Assembly (NCBI GenBank): GCA_001797465.1 | Contig: MGPQ01000012.1 | Span: 88,941-152,940 of the forward strand | Direction: 5' to 3' | DNA: 64,000 nucleotides | DNA from: Deltaproteobacteria bacterium GWB2_55_19 | GTDB lineage: Bacteria; Desulfobacterota; GWC2-55-46 | Part shown: positions 62,547-64,000 of the stretch, piece by piece | Numbering within the stretch: position 1 is the first letter of the stretch | Layout of the letters: the number at the start of each line of letters is the position of its first letter | The notes under the pieces: model-generated | Told to the model about the DNA's origin: nothing | The model's input: the letters and a program-made list of their open reading frames with translations, nothing else | Database searches by the model: none | Position numbers and translations under genes: made by a program

Positions 62547-62765
62547 ATGAGAAAGATTGTCTACGCCGCGCTCCTCTTCGGGGCGCTCGCCGGCGCCGCC
62601 GGGTGCGTTAACGTGAAGCCCTGGGAGAGGGAGTACCTCGCCGACCCCATAATGCAGTCCGACTATAACAAGGAAGAAAAATCAGTCCGCGAGCACTTCC
62701 TCGGCACGAGAGAGGGGAGCGTGGGCAGTTTCGGCGTGAGCGGAGGTGGCTGTGGCTGCAATTAA
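62547..62765 (+). CDS. Small DUF4266 lipoprotein
   Basis: 72 residues. Lipoprotein signal with lipobox GAAGC (Cys about 20), then VNVKPWEREYLADPIMQSD and a C-terminal Gly-rich tail with two cysteines (GGGCGCN), both hallmarks of DUF4266. Function unknown; found with TlpA-like and DUF3570 proteins. ATG 62547 is preferred over GTG 62538 because AAGGAG overlaps the latter. It overlaps the next gene by 20 bases. Confidence 0.9.
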   Translation: MRKIVYAALLFGALAGAAGCVNVKPWEREYLADPIMQSDYNKEEKSVREHFLGTREGSVGSFGVSGGGCGCN

Positions 62766-63969
62766 AAGGATAGTCGCGGCCGGGGCCTTTGCGGCCATCA
62801 CCCTCTCTGCCCCGGGGAACGCCTCAGCCGAGGACTACTCGAAGGTAGAGGGCTACATCCACAGCTTCAACAACAACGTCTCGGTATACTCCGGCGTCTT
62901 CGCGCTCAATAAGGACGTGGACCTCGACACCTCGGTCTATTTCAAATATAACATCGACCTCATAAACCCCGACACCGGCGGAGATGAGGGCGACGTCGAA
63001 GGCGGCGATGATGATGATGAGGGAGGCGAGGACGACGCACTCAATAAGTCAAGGGCGGTTTCCGCTGTATCGGGGGCGTCAAGCGCTGTTTCCTCTGCTG
63101 GCGGGTCCTCGGCTACGGACACCCGCCACGCGCTTACGCTCGGGGCGTCGCGGAACTTCAATAACATAATTGGGGCAGAGGCGTATCTCGATTACAGCGC
63201 GGAATCCGATTACAGGTCACTTACGCCGACCGTTACACTCAAAAAAGACTTCTTCGAGAAGAACACGACCCTTACGCTCGGTTATTCGAGGAACATGGAC
63301 ACCGTAAGCGGCAGGTTCATGGACAACGCCGAAGACAAGACCGTAGACAACTTCTTCGTGGGTGTGACCCAGGTACTCTCGCCGTTCACCATAGCGCAAA
63401 TAGGGTATTCGAGGAACCAGTCCTCAGGCTTCCAGTCCGAGGGCATAAGGCTTGTGCCGGTTGACGGCGTCACCGCCGACACCTGCACGGATGAGACCGC
63501 CACTTGCGTTGAGGAAGTTTTCCCGGAGACGAGGTCGAGGAACGCGTACCTCGCGGGCGTGAACCACTACTTCTCCGGCGGCCTCCTCGACCGCTCATCC
63601 ATAAAGCTAACGGCGCGCTACTACAACGACGACTGGGACATAACCTCTTATACCGGAGACGTGGAGTATTACAAGTACCTGTCGGAAGAGTGGTTGCTCC
63701 GCCTTAACTACAGGTACTATACCCAGACAGCGGCCTTCTTCGTAAAGGACAGCTACTCGTCCGTTGACGAGTTCAAGTCGTCGTCCCCTCAGCTTGAGGC
63801 GCTGGACTCGAACCTCTACGGGGCAAAGCTCGCGTATCTCTTTAAAGAGGGGGAAAAGATATCCGATACCGTAAGCCTCGGCACGATAGAAGGGAAGTAC
63901 GAGTACTACACCGAGACGATCGGCGTAAACGCACATATAATAATGGCGGCGATAAGGCTTATCTTCTAA
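62746..63969 (+). CDS. DUF3570 outer-membrane beta-barrel protein
   Basis: 407 residues from GTG 62746. Signal peptide (about 1-28, ASA-ED), then alternating beta strands typical of a barrel (HALTLGASRNFNNIIGAEAYLDYS, TTLTLGYSRNMDTVSG, WLLRLNYRYYTQTAAFF) ending in an aromatic-terminal strand IIMAAIRLIF. DUF3570 proteins keep company with DUF4266 lipoproteins and often with the flavin transferase ApbE, which could lie beyond the window. A very acidic stretch (about 78-100, many Asp/Glu/Gly) and a Ser/Ala-rich one follow the second strand and probably form a surface loop. Confidence 0.9.
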   Translation: MAVAAIKRIVAAGAFAAITLSAPGNASAEDYSKVEGYIHSFNNNVSVYSGVFALNKDVDLDTSVYFKYNIDLINPDTGGDEGDVEGGDDDDEGGEDDALNKSRAVSAVSGASSAVSSAGGSSATDTRHALTLGASRNFNNIIGAEAYLDYSAESDYRSLTPTVTLKKDFFEKNTTLTLGYSRNMDTVSGRFMDNAEDKTVDNFFVGVTQVLSPFTIAQIGYSRNQSSGFQSEGIRLVPVDGVTADTCTDETATCVEEVFPETRSRNAYLAGVNHYFSGGLLDRSSIKLTARYYNDDWDITSYTGDVEYYKYLSEEWLLRLNYRYYTQTAAFFVKDSYSSVDEFKSSSPQLEALDSNLYGAKLAYLFKEGEKISDTVSLGTIEGKYEYYTETIGVNAHIIMAAIRLIF

Positions 63970-64000
63970 GCTTAAGACCTCTTAGGCGGGCGTCCCGAAG

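Overview
This window comes from a GC-rich Gram-negative bacterium. The Gram-negative call rests on lipoprotein signals, a predicted outer-membrane barrel protein, RseP and periplasmic c-type cytochromes. Gene order points to the Desulfobacterota/deltaproteobacterial region of the tree: rpsB-tsf-pyrH-frr-uppS-cdsA-dxr-rseP is followed closely by ilvD-ilvB-ilvN-ilvC-psd-pssA-leuA, much as I recall from Geobacter-type genomes. Codon use favours AGG for Arg and ATA for Ile. The phylum is an inference; no rRNA or tRNA gene was recognised.

Layout. 1-7362: signalling block with an NtrY-like kinase (cut by the window edge), two sigma-54 response regulators, msrB and a four-PAS hybrid kinase on the minus strand. 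7590-13485: yebC-ruvC-ruvA-ruvB, then queH translationally coupled to an archaeal-type S-adenosylmethionine synthetase, a DksA/TraR-like protein and a Nudix hydrolase. 13486-13946: gene-free, rich in hairpins. 13947-19652: methyltransferase, ilvE, purL, purF. 19677-24061: exported proteins (SUMF1-like, lipoprotein, FecR/TPR, transglutaminase-like). 24328-32519: translation, lipid and isoprenoid operon ending in rseP and tsaB. 32786-45370: a DUF465 protein, then a long ilv-psd-pssA-leu block. It supplies branched-chain amino acids and phosphatidylethanolamine, and contains a methyltransferase and a Pur-alpha-like protein inserted around leuD.

45449-49678 is the accessory patch, all on the minus strand. 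It holds an AT-rich, apparently transferred gene with a PUA/EVE-like reader region and a PD-(D/E)XK nuclease domain, a PDZ-less RseP paralogue with its own strong promoter and operator-like repeat, and a DUF1998 helicase. 49951-58560: small zinc-ribbon protein, phosphoesterase, SLC13-type transporter, rlmI, a GNAT-acyl-CoA synthetase fusion, and a zur-znuC-znuB operon preceded by a palindromic operator. 58824-61003: SHP/DHC cytochrome cluster with a membrane cytochrome b that carries its own diheme domain. 62034-63969: TlpA-DUF4266-DUF3570 cluster.

The most unusual structure is not a gene. A roughly 138-bp imperfect-palindrome element is present in two near-full copies (after metK and after rseP), plus an end-to-end deleted copy just before ilvC and a minimal hairpin before ilvB. 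Other long palindromes occur at 23438 (inside a coding sequence), 25881, 42468, 42526 and 52366.
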